The notes beneath the pieces were generated by a model, which was given only the letters and a program-made list of their open reading frames with translations, ran no database searches and was not told the DNA's origin. The position numbers and the translations under genes are program-made. This document shows, piece by piece, positions 11,369-24,300 of a DNA stretch of 64,000 nt (position 1 is the stretch's first letter; every line of letters begins with the position of its first letter). The DNA lies in the NCBI RefSeq assembly GCF_019320115.1, contig NC_089584.1:60651633-60715632 (forward strand), read 5' to 3'. The stretch is from Miscanthus floridulus. Its lineage: Eukaryota > Streptophyta > Magnoliopsida > Poales > Poaceae.

Positions 11369-12225
11369 ATCCAAAAACTTGATAGGTCTTTTTCGGCTGC
11401 TAGTTTTGCTGCGTCACTAAAACCACCACCATTGAAAGATGATGGATCCAACTATAAAGTGTGGCGTGTCTGTTCCAAGCTGTGGTTCACTAGTATGCAT
11501 TGTGAGCACGTGATCAAGGGAAAGCGCATTGAACCTCCTTTCTCTCACGAGGAGGAGATTAAGTTCAATGAGGCAGATAACTTGTTCAAGGGGGCTCTCA
11601 TCAGCATATTAGCTGAAAGCATGGTGCAAGTGTACATGGATATGGATACTGGCAAGGACATGTGGGATGCACTTGAGGAAGTTCGGTGTTGCCGATGCTA
11701 GCACTGAGCTGTACATCATGGAGAAGTTCTATGACTACAAGATGGTCGATGACCGATCTGTAGTAGAGCAGGCTCATGAGATACAGATGCTGGCAAAGGA
11801 ACTCCAGTACAATGAGTGTGAGTTGCCTGACAAGTTTGTGGCCGGCGGTATCATCGCTAAGCTGCCACCTACTTGGTCGAGCTTTGCCACTACTCTAAAG
11901 CACAGGAGGCAAGTGTTCAGTGTGACTGATCTCATTGCTACTCTTGGTGTGGAGGAGAATGCTAGGGCAAAGGACACTCATGGCAAGAAAGCGCATGAGG
12001 AAGGTTCTAGCGCCAATCTGGTGCAAAAGAAGAACTTTCATGCCGCACAGAGGAAGAAGAAAAACAAGCCTGCAGTCAAGCCTAAAGCTACAACTTTTAA
12101 GAAGAAGGGCAAGGAAAAAGAAAAGGGTCTTTGCTTTGTCTGCGGTGCATCTGACCATTGGGCAAAAGAGTGCCCTGACCGCAAGGACAAGCAGAAGAAG
12201 ACCGCAAACATGGTTGTTAGCGAAT
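11369..12225 (+). pseudogene. Copia-2 gag, frameshifted
   Basis: Gag-like sequence starts right after the LTR (RSFSAASFAASLKPPPLKDD) with no ATG between the LTR and MHCEHVIKGKR, so the true start is missing or lies in lost leader sequence. The UBN2-type gag core (MWDALEE then KFGVAD-like sequence) is broken by a frameshift near 11680. The downstream frame carries a Lys-rich linker and a CCHC zinc knuckle (CFVCGASDHWAKEC) at about 12132-12173, the nucleocapsid signature. Confidence 0.85.
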
Positions 12226-15200
12226 CTGGAGGATCTGGGTATGGTAATCATCTACCTACAGTTTTTTCAGTTTGTCTCTCACCTGAGTGGTGGGTTGACA
12301 CGGGTGCTAACATTCATGTGTGTTCTGATGTTTCTTTGTTTTCTTCTTATCAGGAACAAAGAGGTTGCTCCTTGCTGATGGGAAACGGTACACATGCTGT
12401 TGTACTTGGTGTTGGTACGATCAATCTGAAGTTTACTTCAGGAAAGATCGTGCAGCTAAAGAACGTGCAGCATGTCTCCTCCATCAAGAAGAATCTCGTT
12501 AGTGGGTCTCTATTGTGTAGAGACGGCTTTAGACTTGTGTTTGAGTCCAATAAATGTGTTGTATCCAAGTATAGAACCTTTGTTGGAAAAGGCTATGAAA
12601 GCGGAGGCTTGTTCCGCTTCTCTTTGATGGATTCTTGTGATAAAATTATGAACCATGTGAGAAATAATGATGAGTCTAATGTTTGGCATTCTCGACTCTG
12701 TCACATCAATGTTGGTTGTATGACGCGCTTAGCTAGTTTAAAATTAATCCCTAAAATTGATCTGGTCAAAGGGTCTAAGTGCCATGCTTGTATTCAAGCG
12801 AAGCAACCTCGCAAGCCTCACAAGGCTGTGAAAGAGGTGAGAAATTTGGCACCGCTAGATCTCATTCATTCTGATCTGTGCGAGATGAATGGTGTATTGA
12901 CCAAAGGAGGAAAGAAATATTTCATGACTTTTATTGATGATAGCACTAGATTTTGCTATGTGTACTTGCTAAAAACAAAGGATGAAGCAATGCATTATTT
13001 TAAAATCTATAAAGCTGAAGTAGAGAACCAATTGGAAAGAAAAATCAAACGGTTGAGGTCTGATCGTGGGGGAGAATACTTTTCACATGAGTTTGATTCA
13101 TTCTACGAGGAACATGGAATTATTCATGAGAGGACGCCTGCATACTCCCCCAAATCCAATGGGATTGCCGAACGAAAGAATCGCACTCTAACTGATTTGG
13201 TTAACGCCATGTTAGACACTGCGGGACTTTCCAACGAATGGTGGGGTGAGGCTATATTGACGGCATGTCATGTCCTGAATAGAGTTCCTACAAAGAATAA
13301 ATAAGTAACACCATTCGAGGAATGGGAAAAGAAAAGGTTGACTCTCTCATACCTATGTACTTGGGGATGCTTGGCCAAGGTAAATGTGCCAATCGTCAAA
13401 AAGCGCAAACTTGGACCAAAAACTGTAGATTGTGTGTTCCTCGGTTACGCTTTACACAGCGTCGGCTATAGATTCCTAGTTGTAAGCTCTGGAGTACCTG
13501 ACATGCGTGTCGGTGCAGTGATTGAGTCCAGAGATGCTACATTCTTTGAGAATGAATTTCCTATGAGAGGAAATGTACCTAGCACATCTAGTCAAAAACC
13601 TATTGATTCCCCCATGGCGCCAACAGAACATCTTGAACAAACATGTGTTGAGAATCCTGAGGAGGATAATAGTGGAGCTACTCGAAAGAGTAAGAGACAG
13701 AGGACTGTAAAGTCTTTTGGTGATGATTTCACTATATACCTCGTGGATGACACTCCAAGCACCATTGCTGAGGCATTTTCCTCTCCCGACGCCGACTACT
13801 GGAAGGAAGCAGTGCGAAGTGAGATGGATTCAGTTATGACCAATGGAACTTGGGAGATTGTTGATCGCCCTTATGGGTGCAAGCCTGTAGGATGTAAATG
13901 GGTGTTCAAAAAAAAGCTTAGGCCTGATGGTACGATTGAAAAGTACAAGGCAAGGCTTGTGGCTAAGGGTTATACCCAGAAAGAAGGCGAGGACTTCTTT
14001 GATACTTATTCACCAGTGGCCCGATTGACCACAATCCAAGTACTGCTTGCCCTGGCTGCGTCTCATGGTCTTTTTGTTCATCAGATGGATGTTAAGACAG
14101 CTTTCCTAAATGGAGAGCTAGATGAGGAGATCTACATGGATCAGCCTGATGGTTTTGTAGTAGAAGGTCAAGAAGGAAAGGTGTGTAAATTATTGAAGTC
14201 TTTATATGGCCTAAAACAAGCACCTAAGCAATGGCATGAAAAGTTTGATAAAACTATGACATCTGCTGGCTTTGTTGCGAATGAAGCCGACAAATGTGTG
14301 TACTACCGCTATGGTGGGAGAGAAGGAGTAATCCTGTGCTTGTATGTGGATGACATACTAATCTTTGGGACAAGCCTCAATGTGATTGAGGAAGTCAAGG
14401 ACTTTCTGTCAAAGAGCTTTGACATGAAGGATTTGGGAGTGGCTGATGTGATACTAAACATCAAACTACTAAAGGGATAAAATGGTGGGGTAACACTTGT
14501 ACAAACTCACTATGTGGAAAAGGTACTGAGTCGCTTTGGTTATAGTGACTGCAAGCCTATGTCCACTCCCTATGATCCAAGCGTGATCCTGAGAAAGAAT
14601 CGAAGAATAATGAGGGATCAGTTGAGATACTCCCAAATCATCGGCTCGCTAATGTACTTGGCTAGTGCAACGAGGCCTAACATCTCATTTGCTGTGAGCA
14701 AATTAAGTCGGTTTGTTTCAAATCCAGGAGATGATCACTGGCGTGCTCTTGAAAGAGTATTGCGCTATCTAAAGGGAATGTCGAGCTTTGGCATTCACTA
14801 TACTGGGTACCCGAAGGTACTCGAGGGCTATTGTGATGCAAATTGGATATCTGATGCTGATGAGTTAAAAGCCACAAGTGGATATACATTCACACTTGGA
14901 GGTGGCGCTGTTTCCTGGAAGTCTTGCAAGCAGACCATCTTAACGAGGTCAACAATGGAAGCAGAACTTGCAGCACTTGATACCGCTACTGTTGAGGCTG
15001 AATGGCTCCGTGAGCTCCTTATGGATTTGCCAGTGGTTGAAAAACATGTGCCCGCAATTTCTATGAACTATGATAACCAAACAGTAATTATCAAGGTAAA
15101 CAGTTCAAAGGACAACATAAAGACCACTAGGCATGTAAAGCAGCGTTAAAATCTGTCAGAAAATTGAGAAACTTCGGAGTAATAGCATTGGACTATGTCC

Positions 15201-15294
15201 ATACGTCTAAAAATCTAGCAGATCAATTTACTAAGGGACTATCGCGTAATGTGATAGATAGTGCATCAAGTGAGATGGGACTGAGACCCACATG
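12226..15294 (+). pseudogene. Copia-2 pol
   Basis: Protease (WVDTGANIHVCSD, near 12290), GAG-pre-integrase (HSRLCHINVGC) with CHACIQAKQ, integrase core (DLIHSDLC; SDRGGEYFSHEF; NGIAERKNRTL), RT with YVDD at 14343-14354, and RNase H ([15 protein letters not shown]). TAA at 13302-13304 sits between integrase and RT, and TAA at 14478-14480 follows the RT palm; both are in the same frame as the sequence either side. After about 15145 the terminal region (HTSKNLADQFTKGL) is in another frame and ends at TGA near 15294. The coding order and motifs are normal for copia, but this copy cannot make a full polyprotein. Confidence 0.9.
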
Positions 15295-15845
15295 AAGTTC
15301 TATCGTAGTGGCAACCTGTCCTATATGATCGGAGATCCCGTGAATTAGGATGGTGAAACAAGCTATGGGTAGACTAAGGGAAGAGACCCTTTTAATAAAG
15401 GTCAATCTCTTGAGTAATGCACTTCTCTTCCTATCTGTATGGCAGGTTGGTAAATACCTCAATGTGATTTGAGTGGCTTAATGAGAAGCAAAGATGTCGG
15501 CCTACATGGCATCTTAAAGGAACACACCTATGTGAGTTCGATTACCAGTCACAATCTATGAGATTTGGGTGATCTCTAGATACTCATGAATAGGCCAGGA
15601 GTATGACTTATATGCTCCAACCAGAGAGGATGCTATAGGCAGCCTAGTATCAGTAAAGGAATCGAGTGAACCTCACTTTGTACAAAACTGTCAATTCAAG
15701 GCATAGTCCATTGGTCAGTTATAAATGAGTGTAAACTGCTTTTCTAGATGGATGTTCAACTTAACTGTCTCCATCGAAACACTGGTATATCAAACAAGCT
15801 CAGAACTGAAGACATTAACTATGGACTTCTGAGTTTGGTGGGAAT
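15295..15845 (+). other. Copia-2 3' untranslated region with polypurine tract
   Basis: About 550 bp without coding signal. It ends in GAGTTTGGTGGGAAT directly before the right LTR at 15846, a weak polypurine tract that would prime plus-strand synthesis. Confidence 0.6.
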
Positions 15846-16817
15846 TGTTAGATTAAATTGGGCCAGGCCCATTATTTATTCTAATTAATCAAATAAACTT
15901 CAAAGGCCCATAATTATTGTTAAGTGGAAAAGTGATTAGTACCACATGGGAAATTCACTAAAAAGGTTCTCAACTTAAATAGTGAGTCTTAGGACTCTCA
16001 CATAGACAAGTTGAGAGGGAGAACCGGGAGGCCACACGCGCGCGCCGCCGCCACCGAAACCCTAGCCGCCGCAGCCAACTCCCAACGCCCAACCACCCTG
16101 TCTAGGTTCATTCCCCCGATAGGGCCTAACGGACAGATGGGGAACGACACGGCTATAAGGAGGGGGTGCCCCTACCCCCGTCCGAAAGGGGATAGACCCG
16201 ACTCTTCCTCTTCCTCCTCTCCGCAACATTTGAGCGCTGAGCTGTTCGTCTGCATCTCCGACCGGAGTTCCCTGCGCGCATAGGGAGCTTCGGTAGCAGG
16301 CCTCCGGAACTTCCCCCGTCAAGCGTACCTGCACGGGTAGGCGGGGAATCAAGTTTTTGGGGAGCGCCGACTTCCCGGCGTAACTGCTGCCCCGTCTCCG
16401 CTTCTGCAGTTTCCTGTTCGGGGGCTTCTGCTTCCTGACGGGAGAATCCCGTGCTACTGCTCCGACACCGCACCTGCAGGAGCTTCCCGTGCCACTACTC
16501 CAACACCGCACCTGCAGGAGTCTCCCGGTGCGACCTCCTCTGTAACATGGTGGACACGAGGAGGACTGGTGGCCGCACCAACACCACCGACGGAGAAGAT
16601 GGTGGCTCATTGTTCGCGGGTACCGGCAGTCCCACCCTAGGGTATAAATCTAATCTCACTGTGCGTTATTGTTCATATGCTATTCTGTTAGCGTTGTTAG
16701 CGTACTTGGTTGCTATACTGTTAAATACTATCTGCAGTAGTGGTGGTGGTACTGTTACTATTGTTTAAGTCGTTTTTATGGATTAATATAAGTCGTAAAT
16801 TGACCAAATGTTCAACA
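15846..16817 (+). repeat. 3' LTR of Copia-2
   Basis: Copy of 10344-11368 with scattered substitutions and a deletion of about 65 bp relative to it. It ends TTCAACA and is followed by the GTATA duplication at 16818-16822. Confidence 0.9.
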
Positions 16818-16987
16818 GTATATAGCTTACGGGGCAAGAAGCCTCCCTTAGAGATACTGGAGTCCCAATACACTTTATTTCTTAATTAAAAAATCTTCTA
16901 GTCATGTTCGTGTGTCTACAATTAGTAAGAACATGTATTTACAGAAAAGGGCAATTCTAATTTATGCTAATGACTCGTTACTTATAG

Positions 16988-17573
16988 TTCATGAAAGATG
17001 GAAGAATTGTTCAATCCGGAAAGTATGATAATTTAATAGCAGACAAAGATGGTGAGTTCTCAAAGCAAATGGATGCGCATAATAAGTCCCTTAGTCAGGT
17101 CAACCCTGCAAAAGTTCAGGGCTTGGGCACCAACAAAAAAATACAAGAAGCAAATGGAGCACACAGAGATAGAGCCAGATCACACTGTGCTAGGAAGGGA
17201 AAGTGAGGAAGAGCGTGAATCTGGAAGGGTCAAATGGGGTATCTACCGAAAGTTTGTTACCTCAGCCTACAGGGGAGCCCTCATTCCCGTAATTCTTGTA
17301 TGCCAAGTCCTTTTCCAGGCATTGCAGATATGTAGCAACTATTGGATTGCATGGGCATCAGATAGGAAAGAACTAGTAAGCAGAGAGAAGATGATTGGTA
17401 TTTTTGTGCTGTTGTCATCAGGAAGCTCAGTATTTATATTGGGGAGAGCTTTCGTCCTATCAGCAATTGCAATCGAAACTGCACAGCAACTCTTCTTAGG
17501 CATGATAAAAATTATATTCCGAGCACCAATTAATTTCTTTGATTCCACTCCATCAAGTCGAATCCTAAATAGG
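16988..17573 (+). pseudogene. ABCC exon 4: linker and start of membrane region 2
   Basis: The acceptor TTATAG precedes FMKDGRIVQSGKYDNLI, which continues the end of NBD1. A frameshift lies near the A-run at 17135-17141: the first frame ends in an unrelated tail, while the second frame carries the family sequence (EIEPDHTVLGRESEEERESG, then VKWGIYRKFVTSAYRG). It ends FFDSTPSSRILNR before the GTGAGC donor at 17574. Confidence 0.85.
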
Positions 17574-17665
17574 GTGAGCACCAGCATACTACCACCTGGA
17601 TGTAACATCATAACAAATACTCTCCTTCCAGTTAGTCCTTACAGTTCAGCTTTTCTGTTTTTCAG

Positions 17666-17830
17666 GCATCAACAGATCAAAGCACAGTTGACATAGACAT
17701 TCCTTACAGGCTAGCAGGGCTGATATTTGCACTAATTCAGCTCCTCAGTATCGTTTTCATTATGTCCCAAATTGCTTGGCCCATACTATTTTTATTCATA
17801 GTAATAATTTCCATATCCACTTGTTATCAG
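17666..17830 (+). pseudogene. ABCC exon 5: membrane region 2
   Basis: The acceptor TTTTTCAG precedes ASTDQSTVDIDIPYRLAG, the family's conserved segment between two helices, then a hydrophobic run (IFALIQLLSIVFIMSQIAW). It ends STCYQ before GTAAAT. No break is visible inside this exon. Confidence 0.85.
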
Positions 17831-17913
17831 GTAAATCTTCATGCATTATTGATGACATTTGCGGATTTGAGGCATATAAAATGAGTAATACACTAATCTG
17901 TAAATTTATGTAG

Positions 17914-18124
17914 AGCTATTACATCAGTTCAGCGAGAGAGTTAGCGAGGTTGGTTGGCATTAAAAAGGCTCCAATTCTCCACCATTTTTCTGAGACCATA
18001 TCAGGGGCTGCAACAATTAGATGCTTTAATCAGGGAGTACATTTTTTAAGAAAGAGCCTTACACTAATAGACGACTACTCCCGCATCACTTTCCACAATG
18101 CAGCAACGATTGAATGGTTGTGTG
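17914..18124 (+). pseudogene. ABCC exon 6, left part
   Basis: Starts after TTTATGTAG with SYYISSARELARLVGIKKAP and includes FSETISGAATIRCFNQ, a conserved cytoplasmic loop of ABCC proteins. It is cut after EWLC by insertion of the gag-only copia element. Bases 18120-18124 (GTGTG) are the left target duplication. Confidence 0.9.
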
Positions 18125-19081
18125 TGCAAGGAAAATGGACCCTAGACCCATTTATTTTGGATGTTGGTGTTTGATGATTAACACAACTAAATTGGATTAA
18201 TGAATTTGCAAGTGATTGTTTTGTAGTCCAACAGGGTGCAAGACGTGACTTGGACGAAGGCGACGTGATGATCCGATGATAAACACCTTAAGCAAGACCC
18301 TAGGAGCACAAGAGAAGACCCAAGATATCAAGCAAAGTCCAAGCACAAAGATAGGAACTAAGCCGGACGCAAGATCGCGATGAAACGAGCTCACAGAGGT
18401 GACCGGACGCTGGAAGGTGATTGACCTCCGATCAGTGACTCGGCTACAGCAGGCATCAGCAGCAGCGACCGGACGCTGTTCATCATCTCGGCAACACGTT
18501 CAGTATTGACCGGACGCTGGCGACAAATCGACCGGACGTAGGACTACAGCGTCCGATCGAGTATAGAAAGGTTCCAGAGCGGCGAAATTGCGACCGAACG
18601 TATCCGATGGCATGTGACCGGACGTCAGCAGCATCCGATCAGTTGATCGTGGCTCTAACGGTCGGGACGACCGGACGCGTCCAATCAGGATGACCTGAGT
18701 GTCCGGTCAGTAGTAGAAAAGCGAGATTTCGTCCCCAATGGCTACTTTCTCAGTGGGGCTTATAAATAGACCCCCAACCGGCCATTTGAAGGGTGTGGAG
18801 CTGAGAAAACATACCAAGGGTGTTGATACACCATTTTAGTGATCTCCACTTGCATAGTGCTTAGTGATTCATTAGGTGATTAGCGTAGGTGCTTTGCGAA
18901 GTGCTTAGCTTGATTAAACTACCGCTTATGCGCTTGCTCTAGGTTTAGACCTAGTGTTTAGTGAGGTTTGCATATCTCTTACCACTCGGTGCTTGCATGC
19001 ACCATTGTTGTACATCGGAGGGGCTTGTAGTCTTGCGAGATCACACCAACCGTGTTTGTGGTGTGGCCGCCACCATGTACT
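18125..19081 (+). repeat. 5' LTR of gag-only element, first part
   Basis: Matches 36648 to about 37672. It holds a TATA box (TATAAATA, 18771-18778) and a cluster of GACCGGACG-like motifs at about 18385-18720. It is interrupted after GTACT (19077-19081), the left target duplication of the Tat-like element. Confidence 0.9.
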
Positions 19082-19483
19082 TGTCGATGTTTGACCACCG
19101 ATAGCCTGCCACGGGGGTACCCGGGGCAGTATGTTCGGACTTTGGTGTATGCAGAACTCGACGGTTAACGCAAGAGACAGTCGATTTATCCTGGTTCGGA
19201 CCCTCGATCTTTGATCGAGTAATAGACCTATGTCCAGTCGGTGTTAGCCTTTGCGTTGGATTTATTGTAAAGTGTTGTGTTGTACAATTGTTCTCTCCTT
19301 TCCGTCTCTAGGAACCCTGCCCTCCTTTATATAGCCAGGAGGTTAGAATCCTAGTCAGTTTACAATGAGTGTTCCTAGTAGGATTACAGAATAATACTAC
19401 TACTAAGATTATATGGGAAGAATCCTGATTAGACTAGATCTTCTTCTTTCCTTATGGGGTATCCCATGGGTCCCGCACCGACA
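19082..19483 (-). repeat. 3' LTR of Tat-like element
   Basis: Plus-strand TGTCGATG at the left and CACCGACA at the right. A minus-strand TATA box (CTATATAAAGG) lies at about 19325-19335. Confidence 0.9.
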
Positions 19484-21367
19484 AGCCCCCGAGCACTTTA
19501 TGGTTGAGCCCTGGAAACCTCGTCTTGTTCCTTCAGGTCTTGTCGAGCAGGAACAAGTGTCGTCCGAGTGCTTTCTTGAGCGAAACCGTGTAGCGCTTTG
19601 TGAGATCTTTGCGTGGTCTGTACCTTTTTTTGAAGAAAAAGTACTCCCATTTGGGTGTAGCCCTCGAGCCTCTTGCTATTTGGCACAAGAAGCTGTAGGG
19701 TCTTCTCTTGAAATCACTCTAATTCTTCATCGAAGGGCTCCTGAGCATATACCCAGGTTCTTTGCAAAAAGAGCTCGGATATAGCTATGTCCGGGTTCTT
19801 TTTGTCATGTGGCCTTGAAGTGGTCTGTCTTGAAGAAGTCTTCTGAGTGATGTGCGCTTTTTTGAAGGAAAAAGTGCACTCACTGAGTGTAGCCCCCGAG
19901 CCTCTTGCTATTTGGAATAAAAAGTTGGAGGGTCTTGAATCTTATGTTGTTCAAAAGAGCTGAAAACCTCTCCTGTTGCAGCCCCCGAACGTATATCTGG
20001 GTTCTTTTATTCAAAAAGAACTCGGGTGCAGGGTCTTAGCATATTTTCTGGTAGTCTGCTGTTGTCAAATGTGGTTGTATGGTAGTGGTTGAGTGTAAAT
20101 ATTGTTTGCTCACGAGTTGTATAGTGTTGGTATATCCTTTCGAATATGCTCGTCCTTGAGTACTGTTCCTTCATGCATGAGTCATCTTTCATTGAATTCT
20201 GTCTTTTTACTGTGTCCTTTGTTAGGTTTGTTCCATTGGTGCTCCTAGTCTATGTGCACCGCTTCTTTGGTCTATAAATACCTTTCTGGTGTGCTGTTTT
20301 GATTCATCGAGCACTTTGTTGCGTGGTCTGAAATCTCCATAGTCATGAATATGATAGTTACTAAAGTAGAGCAGCCCCCGGGCGTATTTTGTAGTTCTTG
20401 TGTATCTTGCTGTAGCTGGAGGGAGTCTTGTGATAGGGATTAGAGGTAGTCTAATCCCGCAGTAGCATTGTACTTGGAAGTACATGGCGGTAGTTGGAGG
20501 GAGTCATGTGATGTGGGATGTGATCCTTCATCTGGCAGTTCTGGGTTGATCGTCGTCGCCTACCCTGAGACTGTCCGGTGCAGATCAACACCATATCCAG
20601 CATCACATCAGACTTGGGTAGACAGATGCCTGCCGGCCTTCTTTGCTCCATGTTGTCTCGCCGTGCTGCTGATTTCCGCCTTGGATGCACTGCGTTAGTC
20701 CTTTGAAGAAAACAGTGTAGCCAAGGGCGGTTTGTCCTACCGAGTAGCAATTTGGAACACATAGTCATTCTAGAGCCTAGCCGTGTCCGGGTTCCTCTTT
20801 GCTACTTTGCTTGTCATAGTACCGAGTTCGTTGGGTCTTGTAAGATGTGTAATCTTCTATTTTTTTTGAAACCATTTATAATGGAAAGAATCTTATCTTC
20901 TGAGCTATCATTCTTTATTCTGCTGATGTCCCGGTTGTCTATGAGATTCCTGAGTTCTTTCTATAAGGACTGGGTTGTTGCGTCCCTTGTGAGGTAACCC
21001 TTTATTGCTTCATGGCTGATGAGTTCTTTTTGTAGTAATGTGATAACTCTACCATGGTGCTAGATGGATAAGTCTGAAATCTGCTCGTTGAACTGTACCG
21101 TTGTGTGGATTTGTGACGTACGTCATTTTAGCTATGTCAGTAAATGGACCATTGCGTCTCCATGCCGTGTTAAAAGCGGGCCTGGTGGGCCACGTTTGTA
21201 CTGGTGTAAAATCTATTTAAGGGCCTTTCCTCTTCTTCTTCCTTACTGCCCTAATTTTCCTTTGAAACCCTAGTCTTCAAACTTCCACCACCGCCATTGT
21301 CGCCGTCATCTGAGCGCTGTCGTCTGAGCCTTCTTGACTCTTAGTGCCCCATTGCTTTTGCTAGTAT
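19484..21367 (-). other. 3' region of Tat-like element with polypurine-like modules
   Basis: On the minus strand the tract GCTCGGGGGCTT (19484-19495) touches the LTR and is the likely polypurine tract. The longer module around it (plus-strand GTAGCCC-CGAGCCTCTTGC) recurs at about 19660, 19889 and 25059, with shorter GCAGCCCCCG forms near 19979 and 20373. No coding region is convincing in this interval. Confidence 0.6.
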
Positions 21368-24300
21368 ATGGGTAGGAAGAAGTCGGTGAGTAAGTCCTAG
21401 GGACCTTTGTCGATGAGGAAGCATCGCTCTCCATCATTGAAAATCAAGAATTTATGGCCATGAGGGCTGCTCAGAAGGTCTAGCCAGCTCCGACTACGAC
21501 TGAGGACCAGTTGCGCGAGCTCGTGAGTGATGGTCTACTCTAGAGCAAGGAATTTGCTGATTAGAGAGCTCCAGGCGAGCATCGGGTCCCTGCTCCAAGT
21601 CCTGGTGAGATTATTCTTTTTGTCTCCTTTATCCATGCTGGTCTCTGTCTTCCTGCTTCTGCCTTTCTTCATAGATTTCTCAACTATTTTAGGATTAGCC
21701 TAAACCATCTTGCTCCCAATGCTGTCCTTCATCTTTCCTTTTTCGTTCATCTTTGTGAAACTTTCCTTGGAATTCCTCCTTCTCTTTCTCTCTTTCGTTA
21801 CTTCTTTTGCCTGAAGCCCCAACCCCACCGCGATGACACCAATGTTCTTGGTGGCTGCGGGATTTAGTTTCACCAGGGTCTTAAGAGCAAATTCTTTGAC
21901 TATGACCTGGTTGATTCTGTGAGGGATTGGTGTGCTGACTGGTTTTATGCCACCAACTTGATTCCTCCTCTTTCCATTCATTCTGGATCTGGTCCCTTGG
22001 TTAATGACCATTGGGAAAAGAATCCTGTGATGGCGGCTGAGCTCCAGATGATCAAGCTGTTTCTTGAGAGGATTTGCACTCTGAAACAGCAAGGCTTGAC
22101 CGGCTTTGGGATTATTTCTAGTTTTCTTCGCCACCGAGTTTAACCTTTGAAGGAGCGAGAACATTATGGTTTTGAGTACTCTAGGGTGGAGGACCCTTCT
22201 CATATGGTCCCTGCCCTTGAGTTGACTGATGAGGAGGTGCTCGAGCATCTTCAGAAGATGCTGAAAGGAGTAAGCATCGTCCCGCTTGCTGTCCTTGAGT
22301 ACAGTGCTAACAACCCGCCCCCTGCTGTGAGTTGTTCTTTTCTTATGTGGGTACTTTTGAATGTCTTTTGTCGTATCCACTTTTTGCTTAATCTTCCTTG
22401 TCTTGTTGTTTTACTCTTGTAGGAATTGGGGCGTAATTTCGCTGATCCAATTCCCCTTGATGATTTCCCTACAAATGTGGAGGCTGGGGGTAGTCTAGCT
22501 AGGGCATCCTTGACCAGTAAGTTTTAGACCACCACAATATTTCCTGGTGTTTCTTCCGCAATCCTTGATGTATATGTAGAGTATGTTCCTCATCCAGTTC
22601 CTCGAGCTCCTTGTACTTTTGGAAAGAGGGGGCGAGTGGATAGTTCTTCTTCTGCTCCATCTGCTGCCAAGAAGTCTCGCCAGTCGAGTACTCGTCCAGG
22701 TACTCTAGTTGTAGCTAGCATGCTCTTAGGTGAGCATATTAATATGCCCTGTCCTTTTGTTGTTTGTTTTTATCTTTGACCGAGTACTTTTGTTCTTTTT
22801 CAGCTGGTGCTATGGTGGCCTTGGTCGAGAGTGAGGAAGAAGAGGATGATGATGCTGCCCTCGTTACCCGTCGGTGAGTTCTTTTCTTGTTTCCCTATTG
22901 TTGAACCCCTCTTTTTGTTTTGACTTTGGTCTTATTCTCTTGTAGTAAGCGGTCATCGGGTTCGAGTTCTTCTAGGGCTCCAGTACCGGCCGCGCCACTC
23001 TCATCGTAGGGTGGCAGTGATGTTTTTGCCGCTGTGGTTCCCCCTGCAAGGTCTTCTTTTGGTTTTATGAGGAAGAAGATATCTGAGTGAGTGAATTCTG
23101 GTTTTATTTCTTTGCTTCTGTTCTCCTTTTTTCTTATTCTTATCGATGAGTTTCCTTGTCAACTTTTAGGCCTTCGTCTTCCCTAAACCCTCAGTTGACT
23201 TCTTGTCAGCCCTCTGGTGCATCCTTGTGTACTGAGTCTTAGGACTCAGAACACATGGTCATCGAGGTGGCTTTAAGGGGGACAGAGTATGAAGCCGCTG
23301 AATTGGTGACTCCTGAGGTGACCATGGCCATGGCGGCAGATTCAACTGAGGGGTTGGCCATGGCTTCCCAGGAGATTGCCCTAGTTGTGCCTTCTTTGCA
23401 TCGGCCGGCTTCTCCCTCTCCCCTTCTTGCTTCTGGTGGTCCACTTTTGGCTGATGACGTGGTGCATCAATTTGATGCCACTCATCAATTGTCAGAGCTA
23501 GCCGCCACCTGGGGAAGCTTGTCGACCCTTATGACTTCTTTCGGAGAAAAGCTTCAGGTAAGTTTTTCTAAAGTTCTTTCTTTGGATGTTCATTTTCCTT
23601 CTGTCCTTATGTCTTGTTTTTCTCTCTCTTTTGGCTCAGTCTTTTTCTCATGATCATACCGGCTTCTTTTTCTCGTCTGAAACCGAGAAAAAGTTGTCTT
23701 CTGAGGTGAGTACCCTAAAGGCAGAGCTTGACCTCTATCGGGCCGAGTTGGAGACCGAGCATCAGATGCATCAGAAGGAGGAGAAGGCTCTCCGTGCCCA
23801 GGTAGTTGAGGCAGAAAAGTAGAGGGATGCAGCTGCCCAGGAGGCCTTGAAAAATGTGGAGGCCATGAAGAAAGAGTGCCATGGTATTACGAGTTCTTTT
23901 TCGTTTCCTTTTGTATTCAAATTTGTCTTTCTGCCGACTTGTCTTTTGTTGCCTGATCTAGCTCTCCGAGTTGAAAAGCAGAAGCTCTCAGAGGGTATTG
24001 AGGAGATGAAGACACTTGTTCGTACTAACCATAATAAGGCCGAGGAGGTAATTACTTGAGCTGAAGAAGAACTCGCGCTTGCTAAGTTGATTAGACATGG
24101 AGCTGACAGGGATCTTGTGTAGGCCCAAAAGACCGTTGAAGACTTGACTAGCAAGTTGGCAATGGCTACTGAGAACTGGAATGCTTTATGGAAGTCTTTT
24201 CGGTCAGTAGCCAACCTTCTTCGGACTCTAGCAGATGATGGTCATTCTTGGGCTCAGTTTATTCCCCAAGTGCCAACCCGCTTCCAGGAGTTTGTGAAGA

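Larger units (their letters stand above)
10344..16817 (+). mobile_element. Copia-2: Ty1/copia retrotransposon in ABCC intron 3
   Basis: A 6.5-kb element in the same orientation as the host gene. LTRs at 10344-11368 (1025 bp) and 15846-16817 (972 bp) begin TGTTAG and end CAACA, with GTATA target duplications. The right LTR lacks a GC-rich block of about 65 bp present at about 10550-10612 in the left one. The interior has gag, zinc knuckle, protease, integrase, RT and RNase H in copia order, with one gag frameshift, two in-frame TAA codons and a late frameshift. No initiator tRNA primer-binding site is visible after the left LTR. Confidence 0.95.
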
